This document shows, piece by piece, positions 23,493 through 36,047 of a stretch of 64,000 nt of DNA (the first letter of the stretch is position 1; every line of letters begins with the position of its first letter). The DNA is from Xylona heveae TC161. Lineage: Eukaryota > Ascomycota > Xylonomycetes > Xylonales > Xylonaceae. The DNA lies in NCBI RefSeq assembly GCF_001619985.1, contig NW_017264201.1, positions 1,054,001 to 1,118,000 on the forward strand, written 5' to 3'. The notes beneath the pieces were generated by a model. It had not been told where the DNA came from and did not search any database. It worked only from the letters and a program-made list of their open reading frames with translations. The translations under genes and the position numbers were made by a program.

Positions 23493-24212
23493 CTTGGCTA
23501 TCGCCGAAGTCTAAAGCAAACTAGTCAAGGTATTTAGAAGGTAGGATAAAAGAGCAGCGGCGTAGATGCGACTCTCCGTCCCACCTCAGTGTCGAGATTA
23601 GATGTACTCGTTGCAGCGGCGTTCAGATTGAATAAGCTGGAAAACTCAAATAAGATTACGAGCGGCACTTGGAGCAATTCGTTTATAAAGGTCCGACGAG
23701 GGTTTCCTTTTACTGGAGTTTAGTCCGATTCTTTAAGAAGTTGATGGTTTATGGTTGTCTATGAATTCAGCTGAAGTTAACATTTTGGATGATGCTCGTC
23801 TCAATCAAGTTTAGTTTCCGTCGATGCATTGGCTCGGGCAGATCAATGCCATGACAACCTACCACTGGCATAATAATCATGATCTTTCATATCCAACGGC
23901 CAATTTTCGATAATAAATCCCTCCAGTCCAACATTCGCTATATTCTTCTGGGAAAACAATGTGGTCCTGAACTTGAAGCTGCTGAGAAATATCCAAGAGC
24001 CCCTGCCGCACACCTGCAATGGAGCCAAAACTGGACGCGACGGTTTGCCTTAGTTTTGTTATCGAATAGTTGCATTTTTATTCACACACGCTCTGGTCTT
24101 TATTTTGACGTTTGAGATTCATTTGAAATTCCTTCTAAGTCAATTCTTTACTCGTTTATTAATTCATTTATTTTTTGTGGGCAAAACTTGCGTGTTTTTG
24201 CAATAATTACAT
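23493..24212. promoter_or_regulatory. Divergent promoter region (WBP11-like / La-related)
   Basis: These 720 bp separate the start codons of two RNA-binding or splicing-related genes that point away from each other. The stretch just upstream of the La-related start (24060-24212) is T-rich. No coding sequence is supported here. Confidence 0.55.
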
Positions 24213-25443
24213 ATGATGGATCAAAATACGCCAAAACAAAAGAACACTCCAACCCTCTTCATCCCGCCTCAGATTGCTCGACCACACAAACGCAAAACCG
24301 GTTTAAATGGAAAGCATCGCGCATCTTCAGACCAGCCATATAACTTTTCCACGACGATCGAGGAGGACACGGCCGTCTTGAAAAAGCCCCGACGAAGCAC
24401 TCCATCGACAGGCCCACGGGAAAAGAGCGCTGCTTCATCATCAGAACAACTGGACGAGACGTACCTAGAACAGCTTGTCTGTGGCCTGGAACTCCATTTT
24501 ACCGACTGGGTACTTGATCATGTCGAAAGTCGAGAATGGTTGACTCGCCGCCAGAGACAGATCAACGGAGAGGACGGATGTATGTGCTCTATCTCTACCA
24601 GTCGTTTTTGCATTTATCTGGACAAACACCGGCACCATTATCATGCATGATTTTCTACGTGGAATTTGCCCGATGCTGATAATGAAAGACATACATTTAT
24701 CTGCATTTCTAGAATCCAACATTTTTGCACGAATGAAACCGACAGTGACTCAAATGGCTCTGCGGAGATCCTTGATGAAGCTATCAAGTGAAGGCTATCT
24801 TGAGGTAAGCTTGGCATGAAACATTCCCAAGTAGTAGGGATGTATTGCTGTTTCATTGGACTGTCTAACATCACTTAACGAACAGCTGAGTCCAGATACA
24901 TATCATGTGCGGCGTCGACCATCGACCAGCCCCGCAAGACCTAATGCCGAGGCCATGCACTCAGGGTTTTGGGATCAAAAGACTGTCTATGTGGTATGCT
25001 GGGGAGTCTGACCAATCTATATATTTGAGCACGTTGTTGATATTCTTTTTTCGTTTCTCTGCAAAGGAACCGCACGTCTCCAGCATTTCCTTGTCACCTG
25101 CGAAGCTAGCGCATCATCTCACAGCCGCTTCGAATCTTCCCTCCAATATCTTGCCCATCCAACACGTTGACAATCCGCATCGGCATCCATCGTACGCTTT
25201 CATCATGCTTTCTGACGATGTTGACGAGTCAATTGCATCGGACTCGCGACACTGGCCCCAAGATTGGATTGTAATGACGAAGTATGTTTATTCTCTTTCT
25301 CTCCTCTTCCACTAAAGGGGGTTTAGTGGCTGATCATTTGGGCTTCCAGAAAAGATTGGCGTCGCAGGACAGAGGAGTATGTTTCATTACTCAACTCTGA
25401 GCTGAAGAAAAGCATAGATTGTCGTTCCAACACAATAGTGTAA
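24213..25443 (+). CDS. La-related protein with La motif and RRM (LARP7/Pof8-like candidate)
   Basis: Five exons, 24213-24579, 24689-24804, 24886-24993, 25067-25281 and 25350-25443, join in frame to 299 residues. The second exon's acceptor (GAAAG before 24689) was chosen because it restores the La-motif reading EDGYIHLSAFLESNIFARMK; the next AG downstream would make a stop at the junction. A disordered basic N-terminus (1-75) precedes a La motif (about 84-170: ELHFTDWVLDH, then RSLMKLSSEGYLELSPDTYHVRR). An RRM-like domain follows (about 193-270) that starts KTVYVEP and has an RNP1-like YAFIMLSD. It ends in WPQDWIVMTKKDWRRRTEEY and a helix, as after RRM1 in La-type proteins. Family knowledge: LARP7-type proteins bind 7SK, U6 or telomerase RNA; fission yeast Pof8 is in telomerase. 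The assignment to that branch is my inference. A C-terminal xRRM is not evident. Confidence 0.75.
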
Positions 25444-25887
25444 GGTGTAAACAGGCGTTTCGAGCTTTTACTATCGAAGCATAGCCACCAACTACTAGCT
25501 TGAGCGTGTGGAAAATGCCTGATGATCAAATCATCCAAGGCTAAGCGTATTATTCCAGCCAGAATGAAGATACTCACTATAGATATTGTAAATAACCCAT
25601 TAAGCCTGTGTCAAAAACATGGATTCAAGTCTCCATACACGAGCTACGTCAGGTCATCAATTCACAGAGTAGAAAACATGAGCAATTGAATCATCTTCAA
25701 CTTGATTATAAAAAGCTATCGTAGCAAGAGTAACAATGCATGAAGGAAATCGTAAAGCCATCCCATCATAAGAACCCAAATCTCAGTTGTAGCCCGAGAA
25801 ACCCATTTGTGCAGTCGTCAATCGATTGACAAACAACGAGAGAACAATATGGTGTATCTTAATCGTTGGAAAGTAAAATGTAATCAT
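25444..25887. other. Convergent intergenic region
   Basis: About 440 bp between the stop codons of the La-related gene (+) and the Hsp12-like gene (-). It must hold both 3' UTRs. No coding sequence or repeat is seen. Confidence 0.5.
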
Positions 25888-26343
25888 TTACTTGCTGCCG
25901 CCTACATTGTACCCGTTAGCATCAAGTTTATCCAAGTCTTCAAACAACAGTTGTACTCACCACCAAGGGCGTTCTGGACGGAGCCAGCCGCATTGGCAAC
26001 GGTGTCCTTCGCCGAGTCAAGGTAAGACTGGCTGGTGCCCTTAGCGTCATCCTTGTTGGAGCGCGTGGTGTCAAAGGCGGACTGAGTGGTGGACTTGTCC
26101 TCGGAGGGCTGAACGGAACCAGCAAGCTTGTCAGCGGTGCCAGTGACCGACTCCTTGGTCTGGTCAAGGTACGACTTCTGCGAGTCGGGAGTGACCTTCT
26201 CCTTGGCCTGGGTGGAGAAATCCTTGCGTCTTAACGCAACAAGTCAGCACATTTTCTATCCATGAAATGAAATTGACATTGAACAGCTGGAAGAAGCTCC
26301 GCCGGTCAAAGGACGATTGAATTACTCACCCGAGGTCAGCCAT
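25888..26343 (-). CDS. Hsp9/Hsp12-family small stress protein (Awh11-like)
   Basis: Three minus-strand exons, 26343-26330 (14 nt), 26229-25961 (269 nt) and 25901-25888 (14 nt), join in frame to 98 residues. The product starts MADLGRKDFSTQAKEKVTPD and is highly hydrophilic, full of Lys, Asp, Ser, Thr and Gln, with no membrane segment. The RKDFS start and a mid-protein STTQSAFD word are hallmarks of the fungal Hsp9/Hsp12 family; the end reads NALGGGGSK. Family knowledge: these proteins are disordered in solution, fold into amphipathic helices at membranes, and rise sharply in heat, osmotic and starvation stress. Two CCCCT stress-response elements lie about 125-135 bp upstream on the sense strand. 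Both outer coding exons being 14 nt is unusual but every splice site is a normal GT-AG. Confidence 0.9.
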
Positions 26344-28010
26344 TGTGATGGATTTGAATGATTTGAGATGAAAAGTGTTTGTGTATTGGAAGATCTTAGA
26401 GGAGAATTCAGGTTGTTTAAGTGAAGCGTGTGTTGATGAGGAGAAAAGAAGATGGATGAGGTTGCGAGGGGAGGGGTCTTTATGTAGTGCTGGATCCTGT
26501 CACACGGGGTGCAGGTCCTGAATCTGTCTAGCGTGAATATGATGTTTGTGTGGAGGGCAACGACGACGACCTGACGTATTTGGTTCTTGCCTAAGTGGGA
26601 ATCCCTCGGCTTTCAGCATCGTCACATCACTTTCACGATGAGAGTAACCGGATACGGATTACATCAAGGGTGCGGATCTAGGAAGGTCCCCTACGGGAGC
26701 CTCCCAAAGTCTAGAACGCGGGGGGCCGGAGGGTAGGACACAGTACGGTACATTGTTACTCCATGATTTGAGGCGCTTTTCCCAGAAAATGGCAGTTGTC
26801 AGTTCCAAGGTGGGGCTAGGATCAACTGCACAACGTCAAGCTTGGTTGAATGTGAGAAATAGCTGCCGAAACAAGTGGACCGAGATTGCAAATGATTATC
26901 CATTTCATTACCGTACGCAGCAGGAGGATAAAGGGGCTCGAGGGAATGCTTAAAGTGAGGAAGCAAAATTCGTCATCGTAAACAGGACCCAGAGCTTTCC
27001 CCGGATCATCTATGAAACAATAGAATGTACACGTAAATTACGGAAGGGTATAGAGGGTTGTCCTGTGGCTTGTGAAAGGAGGGGCAGCTGAGATGACTGG
27101 CGGGGTCCGGCAATTACCAGCACGTCATAGCCACTTCAAGCCGGATGGAGAACTGGATTGTCTTTGCTAAATTGTGGGGAGGGGGAAACAGCGATTGTCC
27201 ATAGGCGGAAAATGGCAAGGGGCTGAGCAGGCAATTTTACCATGGCAGTATGCGATTTCTCTGGGTTCGCCATGATCAGATTTACAGGTTACGTCATTGA
27301 GATTCTAGCTCTCTCAATGACGCCACACCATTATCGCTAGAGTAGTCCATTGTCCCCTTTGGTGTGGCTTGGTCATCCCCGTAGTGCCACAGCGGTGTAC
27401 ATCAGCTTTACGACAGTTGAGGGACTACGATAGGACGACGTCTGTCACAGGATCAAAGGGGCACTCGGCCCAATGGCCTTTGATTTTCACATGCTCGCTT
27501 TCAAGCAATGGCGCAAACAAGGAGGCAGGTTACATGCTCTTCGGACGCTCGAAAAGCTGTTTTACTCTATCTCCATGACGAAAAATGAACACGTGCTGCA
27601 TATTTCATTGACTAAATTATCCTTTATGTCATAAATTTCATAATATCTTAATCCGAACGAAGAGGTATTGATAAACTACGATTCTGACACCATTTCCAGA
27701 ACCGCATGTGCAATTTGAATGTCTATGCTTGGCACAATGACTGCAACCCAGGGCCTCTGGTGCACAAGAGAAAAAGGAATCCACAGGCACAATTTTGAGA
27801 CTAAAAGTTAAATGACAGATTCCATAACCCCTAAAATTAGCCTCGAAAGCCGATTTACTGTCTCCTTATTCTTCCAGTAAAAATGTGATTGAGATGTGGG
27901 CTTGAGACACATTGAGCTTGACATGGAAAATCCTTTTGAACGCCGCTACGAATCTGCCGCAATTTGACTAGCAGATCCGACAGCTTTGCCTTAGAAACAA
28001 TGAGGATACT
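26344..28010. other. Intergenic region: Hsp12-like promoter and RBR 3' flank
   Basis: The left end (26344-26500) is the Hsp12-like leader and proximal promoter. From 26600 to 28000 I see no supported gene. The part near 28000 should contain the 3' UTR of the RBR ligase gene. No repeats stand out. Confidence 0.5.
26467..26476 (-). promoter_or_regulatory. Paired stress-response elements (STRE, CCCCT)
   Basis: Two adjacent AGGGG words on the + strand (26467-26471 and 26472-26476) read as two CCCCT elements on the minus strand, upstream of the Hsp12-like start at 26343. In yeasts CCCCT is bound by Msn2/4-type zinc-finger factors. In this fungus the binding factor is unknown to me, so the regulatory role is inferred from motif and position. 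Confidence 0.5.
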
Positions 28011-29268
28011 TTAGGCTGCCGCACGTCGTGGTCGCCGTGGTCGAGCTTGTTGACGGCCGTTCGCAGCCGCTTCTAACTGGGCGGTGTGGTGCCGACAACC
28101 GGGATTGTGTGCTGCATTTCCATATCTAAGGATCTCGTCATAGCGAGCGAAACATAACCAGCAGAACTCGTGTCCACATTTGAGGCCTGTCCCGGGGAAA
28201 TTTAGCCAAAAGAAATAAATATGAAAGATGGACACACCAATCACTTACATGTCATATGGTTACAGCCGCCATTCTTGATGATTCTCCAGCCACAGTCGGG
28301 ATTAGGACATTGCTTGCTCTCTTTCTCTACCAATGCTAAGCTTGCCTCCATCTGATCTGCTTCCTCCTGCGCCTTTTTCTTGGTCTGTTCAAAGTGTGCA
28401 CAAGTTTCTTCAACATGCCATTCCACTTGATGAATAAAGCAGCTGCGGCGACCACAAGAGGCGCAAGTCATTATAGGCTCGGCTTCTCCGCGCTCATGAA
28501 TCTGACCAGACTCGCATCCAGGGGCAGGGCACCAACGGAAGGTGGGATCAGTCGCCATAGTTTCACGTAAAGCCATTTGGTCATATCTTGAATTAGAATC
28601 AGCAATCTCCTCATGGCTGGATCAGTCAGTCATATGGTTTGCGATACCCACCTCTGGAAAGTCTCTGGCCGTGCCCACTCTTGTATATCTTCATATGAGA
28701 GTCGTGAAGGGCAGGTAGGGCAAGAGATGTTATTCCACATCCTGTTATCTAATTGAACCTGAATATGCTGTGCGAGACATTCAAGGCACATATTGTTCTG
28801 GTGAGCGCAGGTCGCGGTGATGGGTCGAGAAGGCGTGATTTCAGGGGTGAGATCACTGACACAACCAATGCATTCTGTGGTGACAATATTTGCCTCCTGT
28901 ACAGGTCTTACTACATTAGCAAGTAGTTGAAGTAGAACTCGCCAGGAATTCTCTGGATCTCTCACGATCGGGTCAGGAGGTTGTGCCGCTGGATGTGGTG
29001 TCGCTGAAGGCTCAACCGCTGGGGGTTCAGGCGGGGGAGGCTCAGCCCTTGGTCGTCGAAGGATCCTGATACGATCCGCCGCAGTCAGCCCATCTCCTTG
29101 ATTATTCTGATTGAGTATCAAGTAAAGGTCGACTTTCGAACGCCATCGTTCATAAGGGACGTTAATAGCATCAAGAACCTGTGCGAGTTGATGTTTTTTC
29201 CAAGTTGAGAGCGCCCATCCCATGACACGGTTCGGAGGACCCTCGTTTGGATTCCGGCGGAATGACAT
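28011..29268 (-). CDS. RBR (RING1-IBR-RING2) E3 ubiquitin ligase
   Basis: Three minus-strand exons, 29268-28652, 28586-28249 and 28186-28011, join to 376 residues. RING1 starts at Cys133/Cys136 (CIGCVSDL) and runs to about residue 184 (ISCPTCPSRL). The IBR domain (about 220-270) shows WCPAPGCESG, CASCGRRSC and a final EETC. RING2 (about 295-332) contains CPNPDCGWRIIKNGGCNHM followed, across the second intron, by TCLKCGHEFCWLC; the cysteine in GGCNHM sits where RBR ligases carry the catalytic thioester cysteine. The N-terminal 10-55 region (LSTWKKHQLAQVLDAINVP) may be a SAP-like helix pair, which is a guess. Residues 75-105 are proline-rich and disordered. The C-terminus is basic (RPRRPRRAAA). 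Family knowledge: RBR ligases take ubiquitin from E2 onto RING2 before the substrate. The substrate is unknown. Confidence 0.93.
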
Positions 29269-32200
29269 CGTTCAGATGCAGCTCGAAATGATCTTGAGCT
29301 TTCCAGAGCCAGCCGGTTGGTCGGAGTTGAAAAAGACGTACGTGAAGTGCTGTACGCTTGAAGAAATGATTATGCGACTATTATCAGCCTATCAGCCAGC
29401 ATTTCCAAGGCGTTGCTGGTATTTGGAGGCGTTAAAAAAAATAAGTCATTTCTAACCAATAATTTAATGTCCGGTTTGCGTGACTGTATGAAAAGGTATT
29501 CTAAAGCCTGAGTGTGGTTGCATGGAATAGTCACAGGTGACAAGCATCACGCTGTGAGGAAGAGAAAAGCTGGGCTCAAAAGCCCCGGCTCACAGCCTCT
29601 TCAAAGAGCTCGAAGATGAAAAGGCTCAGCAAATATTGATAATTGGTCAGAATTGAGTCTTGTGCTGAGAAATCAGTTTTGACTTTTGATTCTGCCTTGC
29701 ACAGTTGCACCGTATTGTTGACTTTCAGGATAGAAAGAAGTAGAAGTCCCTCAGCGATACGCATTTACTGATTTCGGTAGTTCGAGATTAACTGAAGAAA
29801 TTGTCTGTATGAGGTTGCTGGAGTTTGTTTTGAGTTTGACCTTCCCGGCTTTCGGATGGTAAAAATGAACATGTGTGAACAAGACCGACAGAGGGCAAGC
29901 AATTGAAGTTCTCAGCACTGGAGCAGATATCTGGACGAACTCACTTGGGAGCCTCTTTATGCAGTGCAAATCGAAAACATATGTGCTACCTGGAAAAATA
30001 TTGCACGAGAGAGAAAATGAAGGTATGTAATATTTGAGCAAGGCAGAAGGCAAATGCGGATTTTCAAGATCGCCTGACCTCTCATATTTGGGTAGAGCTG
30101 GAGGGAATATTGGAAACAGAAACATTATGAAAATAATTGACATATGCGATCATGGCCATGTGGTCAAACCAAAGCAAATTGAAAGGCCTAAGCAATTCAA
30201 CTCTGAGCATATCTGTGGTCTCAATTGAGCTCAGTCCTTCTTACATAACTCGGTGATCGAATTCTGCTCGGAAAGGCCCCTGAAGAGGTGATGAAGAGGG
30301 ACGCAGCCTCCATGACACCTTCTCCATTTTTAGCATGAAAAATATAATTTGAACGATTCAGAAGCTTTCAATTGTCATATATCTTGACGTGAGATCAAAG
30401 GCGGGCCTGGAGAGAGCGGGTTAATATTTGGAAATCCATTAAAGGACCTAACAACGAGCCGCGCTGCCACCCTCACAAAACGCGCGAGTTTCGCGAATCC
30501 CTGGCATAAAATTATGAGCCAATTATGCAGTTTATGTAATTTGATAGATTAGCATAAGAAACGTCCATATATAGGAGGGACTCTTCCCGCTGCGACGACT
30601 AGCGGATAAATTCAAATGATAAATCAGAACTTCTGCCTAATATCATGCCCAAAGTGCATTGTGCAAGTGCCACTTTCATTTCACACATTCCGTATTCTAC
30701 TATGTTCACCTTGGTGCACCTTAGCTTTTAGTAGTGCCGGGCAGCTTGGATGTTCGGGTGACGATCATCCTGCAGGGGCGGGTCGAACTCATGAACCCAG
30801 ACAAAAAGAAAAATTTTTTGAGTCTCCTCCCCCCTCCTTTTACGATTGCCACCAAATGATGAGATCCGGAAATCGGATATACTTCGTATCTTTCCCGGGG
30901 CTCTTGAAAGGCATATTCATTAAAGAAGAACCACAATTGGGCTCACCGGTGTGATATTGGGCTGTTGAACTATTGAACCGCTAGAAAGTCCGTAGGCCCG
31001 AGCCGTGATTATATAAGCAAGTTTGTGGTGATCATTTCCTCCATAGGCACAGCTGATCGACCAGAGGGGTGGCCCTACAACTTCACATTCAAGCTATGAG
31101 TACGGAGTATGGCGGAAGCCATTGGCAAACTCGTGTTGATGATTACAAAGCAACAAATCTGAGACACATTTGAGAATTTTTCACTCGAGTGGGACTGCGA
31201 GGGCAAATGGACGACCGAGGATCCATCGAAGGATCATTGATGTATGGCTAGCATAAGCCTAGGTATATTATCAGTGTTCTAGGTAAAAGCGATCAACTAG
31301 ATAAAAATTGTGCAAACCAGAACTCGATGTCTTTGAATGGTTGTCTGTGGCCTGCTCGGACTTAGATGGAGATTTCTCCGGCACGTAATATATTTGTTGC
31401 TTATTTGTGGCGTAGAGCAGTCCTCGAGTCGTGGACTCGTCACTCGTGGAAGAAAATCAACTCATTCGGCGGCTCCAGACATTCTACAACCCCTCATAGC
31501 CTTGGTGTAATGGACAAGCAGCAACCATTGTTTTGGAAAAATAGCGCATGAGATTCATCAACAGTACATCGATGAAATTAGGGATACAGGAACTTGCATA
31601 CATGGCCATGTCCATCCAAGGAGTCATGTAGGGAGATTCATTCGTGCGAGCAAGCGATGTCGCACGATGTATAACAGGGGGTATCAAGTAGTACAAGGGG
31701 ACAATGTGTTATCGGATTGTCCTCACAGTTTGTTGAACCGGGGACTGAGCAAAAACAATCATGCGCTGACGGTCTTGGCGGCATTGTCTTGCTTATTAGA
31801 TCTTCGATTGCTCTGTATGAAGTATGAGAGCGCTTATTGGGTAGCATTGCAGGCTATGCAGGAAATTTCCTCAAAATTGTGACCCTGCGATCGAGTATTC
31901 AAATAAGACCTTTTCATATCTTTTCTCAATGTAGTGTCATTTGTGCCCGAGCAGCAATACATTGGATATTGATGGTTCTACAGTCTACAGCTCAGAAAAG
32001 ACAGCGGACTAATTAACGGCATCCTGATTTCTTGAGAATAGTTCGTCTTCGAATGCGGTTCAGATCATCTGATCGAAATCAGAAAATGATGCGATTAATT
32101 ATTCTAACAGAAAATTTGTCGTTTTCATTATTATCTATCTTTCAATTGGAGAAGCCCAAATTTTGCCACGCAGGCATGATAGTCCCAAATTTCAATGAAA

Positions 32201-35200
32201 CACCTCAACTTCCCATATATAGTCTTTTGACTAGACTAGCAAGACCCGAACATGTTGCAACTTGCGTTACATCTGTACCTAGCATCTCATGCTTAAGAAT
32301 TTGGAGAGCCAAGGTGTCTCGACGAAACAAGAGTTGTCAGTGAAAATTACAGGCGATCAGCTACGCGACCTGTCAAGAAAACATCCGAATGTACGAGGTG
32401 CATAATCCATAGATTTGTTTTACGAATCGAACATTGTTGTTTCTGAACCTTGCTGGTTGCTCCGAACTACTTTCTGTACCAAAGACGATAGATCCTATGC
32501 TCGAATTTTCAAATTTCATCAAAATCTCCATCCTCCACGCTACGAGTCCCTAATTTTGATTATAGGAGCATCGCTCCATATGATATCGGAAATCCTTTTA
32601 TTCTCCGTGATAGTATCTTTGTTGGAAACGGGAAAATAAGACCGATTTGAAGGATGTCAGAGATCGAGGTGCAATTTTTTGAGACTCTGCGGTCTTGATA
32701 TCTTGATCGTCTGATCTTCCATGTAATATTGGCATAAGAGTTCCAGCCAAATGGACCAGGCCATTAGAGAAGCAGACGCCGTGTACTTTAGCTACAGTAA
32801 AATACAGTACGGTATGGCTTTACAGTTTGAAACGATTTCGAATCACCAGCCAAGGGCAGATGTTGCATTGCAGAATGAGGCTAGTTCTCCGTTAAATTTT
32901 CGTGCCTAATAAAATTGAAGGTCATTGGCCCTTCAGGGGCATTGTCAAAGGACCAATTAAGTGATTGGGGCTGCGCTGGCTGGGCCCCCTAGTGTTATAG
33001 CAGTCTCTGTGTACAGTTCCGTCGTACGTTCTTATGGGTGTGACAAGGTAAAACAGACGTGCCACGTTGATATAGGTAGGAATTGATCCAGCCTTTTCAG
33101 GTTCTCTATAATCTTTTAATTGAGCAAACCATCCTTAACCAAGGCTTTACCGGCCGCTGCGATCATCACCTTCCGGGATAAATGATGAGAAGCTGCTCCG
33201 ACACCGAAGTATTGGGAGACACGCCTTTTCGATGCATTTCGCCCTCGCGCGTGGTACCTGCAGTTGGACAACCACTGGAACCGCCCGCTTCTCCGCTGAT
33301 CCGATGACAGATGCTTTGGCATGCCCAGGTACCTGTTATCAAGCATTGGGTGTTCCCTATCTTCCGTAGCAGCAATTAATCAGATGCAAAACCCAACTCC
33401 CCATAAGCACGCTAATACTGAAACGATAGCCATCGACCCACTTTACAATAAGCCAAGGGCCCGAAACTGGAAATGCACGCGAGCACGTGCAAGGAAACGA
33501 GAGAGAGACCGGACATTTTCTTCAGACGCGCCCCGGTGCGTCTTCCCTACCACGGCCACGGGAACGCTGGTTGGCCGCTAGTGTCTCGGCGCTGGGGTCA
33601 ATCAGAAGGGGCGAGGGGGGGGTTGGGCTGTCGAGGGAAAAAGTGCAGTACGTACCCAAGTATTGACCATGCCAACCTCCTTTGGGTGGCCTTCCGATTT
33701 GTAGAAAAATGGAATACGTGATTAATGCCATACGCCCCCTTCTCGTGTTTCAACCAATTACTGAGTTTCGCCAGTAGAACCAATGGCCGTATGAGACAAC
33801 GTTGTCCCCTAAGCGTGCTACACGACTTTCTCGGGCGACGAGTCGAGCTGCCGAGAACCCCAGAAATGTCTAACGAGCATGGGCACCGTAGCTTCAACCG
33901 GTAGAGTAGAATAGTGCATGTCGTTTGGCGCGGTTTAGGTACTTGGACAAACGAGATGAAGTTGCCAGGATATTTATGAAGGGGCGAGGCGAAGCGAATG
34001 ACAGGAGAAGAGGGAATGCGGTGGAGAGGCAGAGCCATGAGAGCAGTTTAGTCCCATCTCCACCCCCAAAACGAGCTCTCGGTCTCTGCTGACTTGCGAT
34101 AACAGAGAAAACGTACGAAAGAGAGAATTGGGGAAGGAAGCGGCAATGGAGAAAGCCGATAACAGGAGAGCAAGACGCGGTCATGATGGGGAAGCGCCAA
34201 GGGAACAAACGCAGGATCACTTTGGAACCATGCCATGACCATGCATGCAATGACCATGCCACGCGAATGGGCTCGTGATGGTCTGGCCCCAAGGGGCACG
34301 TCGGAGGGGGGACCTGTTGGGCAAAAAGGCAGCTGCATCAAAGAGCTCCTGTATCACTCAAGATCTTCAAATCGTGGCGGCGAACTAAAGGCATAGCGGC
34401 GTTCGGTTAAGAGGATCGATAGAAGGCCGGAAAGGGGAGTTTGTTCAGAGGCTGCCCGGGTGGGAGCTGATCGCGTATAGTCATGACGCTAAAGTACCGG
34501 TACGAAAGGCCAAGGTTGGATCTTTTGTCATGAAAGGTAAAGCGTCGTAGACAGCTCTTCGTTCCCCCGGACCAGCCTACCACTACGACCGTCTTATCCT
34601 GTGCCGCTCCATCGAATGAGGCGAGTCAGCGACGCTGTGATGGCCACGGTCAAGCGATTCTTACCACCCCGATCGCCATGGGAACCTTGGATGAGATTAC
34701 CTCTTGTCCGTTGCTTGAAAATTCTTTCTCGGAACGCCATTTCAAAGGGACTTGTGCGTGGGCTCTAAAAATGAACATGGACTGGACGGCGTCCCCAGTC
34801 CAACTCGAGTTTAAGCCCAAAGGGACCGCCTACGATAGGGACCAGGGCGCTCCACGCTAGGTTCAGCGGCGGACGACGAGCTTACGCACGAATGAACATT
34901 GGAATTGGTGTCCTTATGAAACCTTTTTGGGGGAGGGGCCTGGAGTTTCTGGCCAAAGTGCCCACGAATTTCCATACCTGGGACCGGGGTTGGGTCGGCG
35001 TTGGGGTACGCCGCACACACGACCAATTCCAATGCTCGATGCGCCAGACGTTCGTTGGTTTCGCCGTAGCCCCAAAAAATCTCAATTTGGATTTTTCGTT
35101 CCTGGTCACCTCTTATTCATCCGTTTCTAATCGACCGTCGAGAGGGCATCAGCAAGATACATGGACGCCGTGTGGTTGAGCATAATCAGCTGCTTGTCTT

Positions 35201-36047
35201 TCATCGTCTTCGTCGCCACCGACCCTTGATCGTCTCGTCTCATCGCCCCCAATCTTTTTTCTTCTTACTGATCTACCTATCATCTACCTTGACCGACCTA
35301 CCTAGTCCATCCTTTCACCTTACTGCCTGATCTTCGTCTGCTTGCCCACGCTCACCTGAGAGCGAGTGACTGCCACTCACCCCGCCGGATCCCTTTTGGC
35401 GCACTCGACAGACGTCTCTGGTGCTCCGGATATCCAGAGCCCCAACCTGCTAACGCTGGTCGAATTTCGGTATTGAATCTGGCCCGCCACCAGTGGACCT
35501 ATTATATGCCGCCCAGTGGCTGAGGAGGGCGGACTGTGGTCTTTGCTTCTTTGGGTCTTTTCCGCATGCAAGACAAGCGTTGTGAATATTTTCAACGGCC
35601 AACGAGGGTCGTGCGCTCGCCACTTCTGTCCTTCAATCGAGCATTTCGAGATTGTTTCGATTATCGTACCTACCCATCACTTCGACGACACTCGCGCAAA
35701 CCCTAGAACGCTGCTAGCTGATCATCCGCGATTCTCGGAACCTGCGCCGAAACTGAGGACGAGTAGATGCCTGCTTATTCATTCGTTCAATCACTGTCAA
35801 TCTGATGCTAGAGACCTCAAGGCTCTGACACCGTCGTTTCCATCTTTGTCTCGCTCTTCAGATGCAGGCGCTGGGTCACGACCCCATTGCCATCTTACTG
35901 GAAGCTTCTGGATCGTAAATTCTAACCCAGCTCTCACTGCGGACCTTATTCGAAGCGCCCCGCCAACTGCTATCTGTACCTTCCATCACATGTTATCATC
36001 TTAGGGCTTAGATCCGCTCGAGCCGCTTGCGCGTTGTGTTTGAGTGG
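29269..36047. other. Gene-poor region between the RBR ligase and the Zn(II)2Cys6 gene
   Basis: About 6.8 kb without a supported gene. From 29450 to 32700 the DNA is relatively AT-rich with many stops in all frames. A TACGGAGTA copy sits at 31101-31109. From 33400 to 35100 it is more GC-rich with short frames on both strands but no recognised domains. The last 850 bp (35200-36047) are pyrimidine-rich and likely hold the leader of the Zn(II)2Cys6 gene; a 162-codon frame there (35516-36004) has no family resemblance and is probably leader. Confidence 0.55.

Noticed and set aside
29450-32700. AT-rich stretch considered as a RIP-mutated transposon relic
   Set aside because: No repeat ends, no residual transposase or reverse transcriptase reading and no internal repetition were seen; ordinary intergenic DNA is the simpler reading.
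35516-36004. 162-codon + strand frame just before the Zn(II)2Cys6 gene
   Set aside because: It stops before the gene, has no recognised domain, and lies in a pyrimidine-rich stretch best read as leader. It could be an upstream frame but nothing supports translation.
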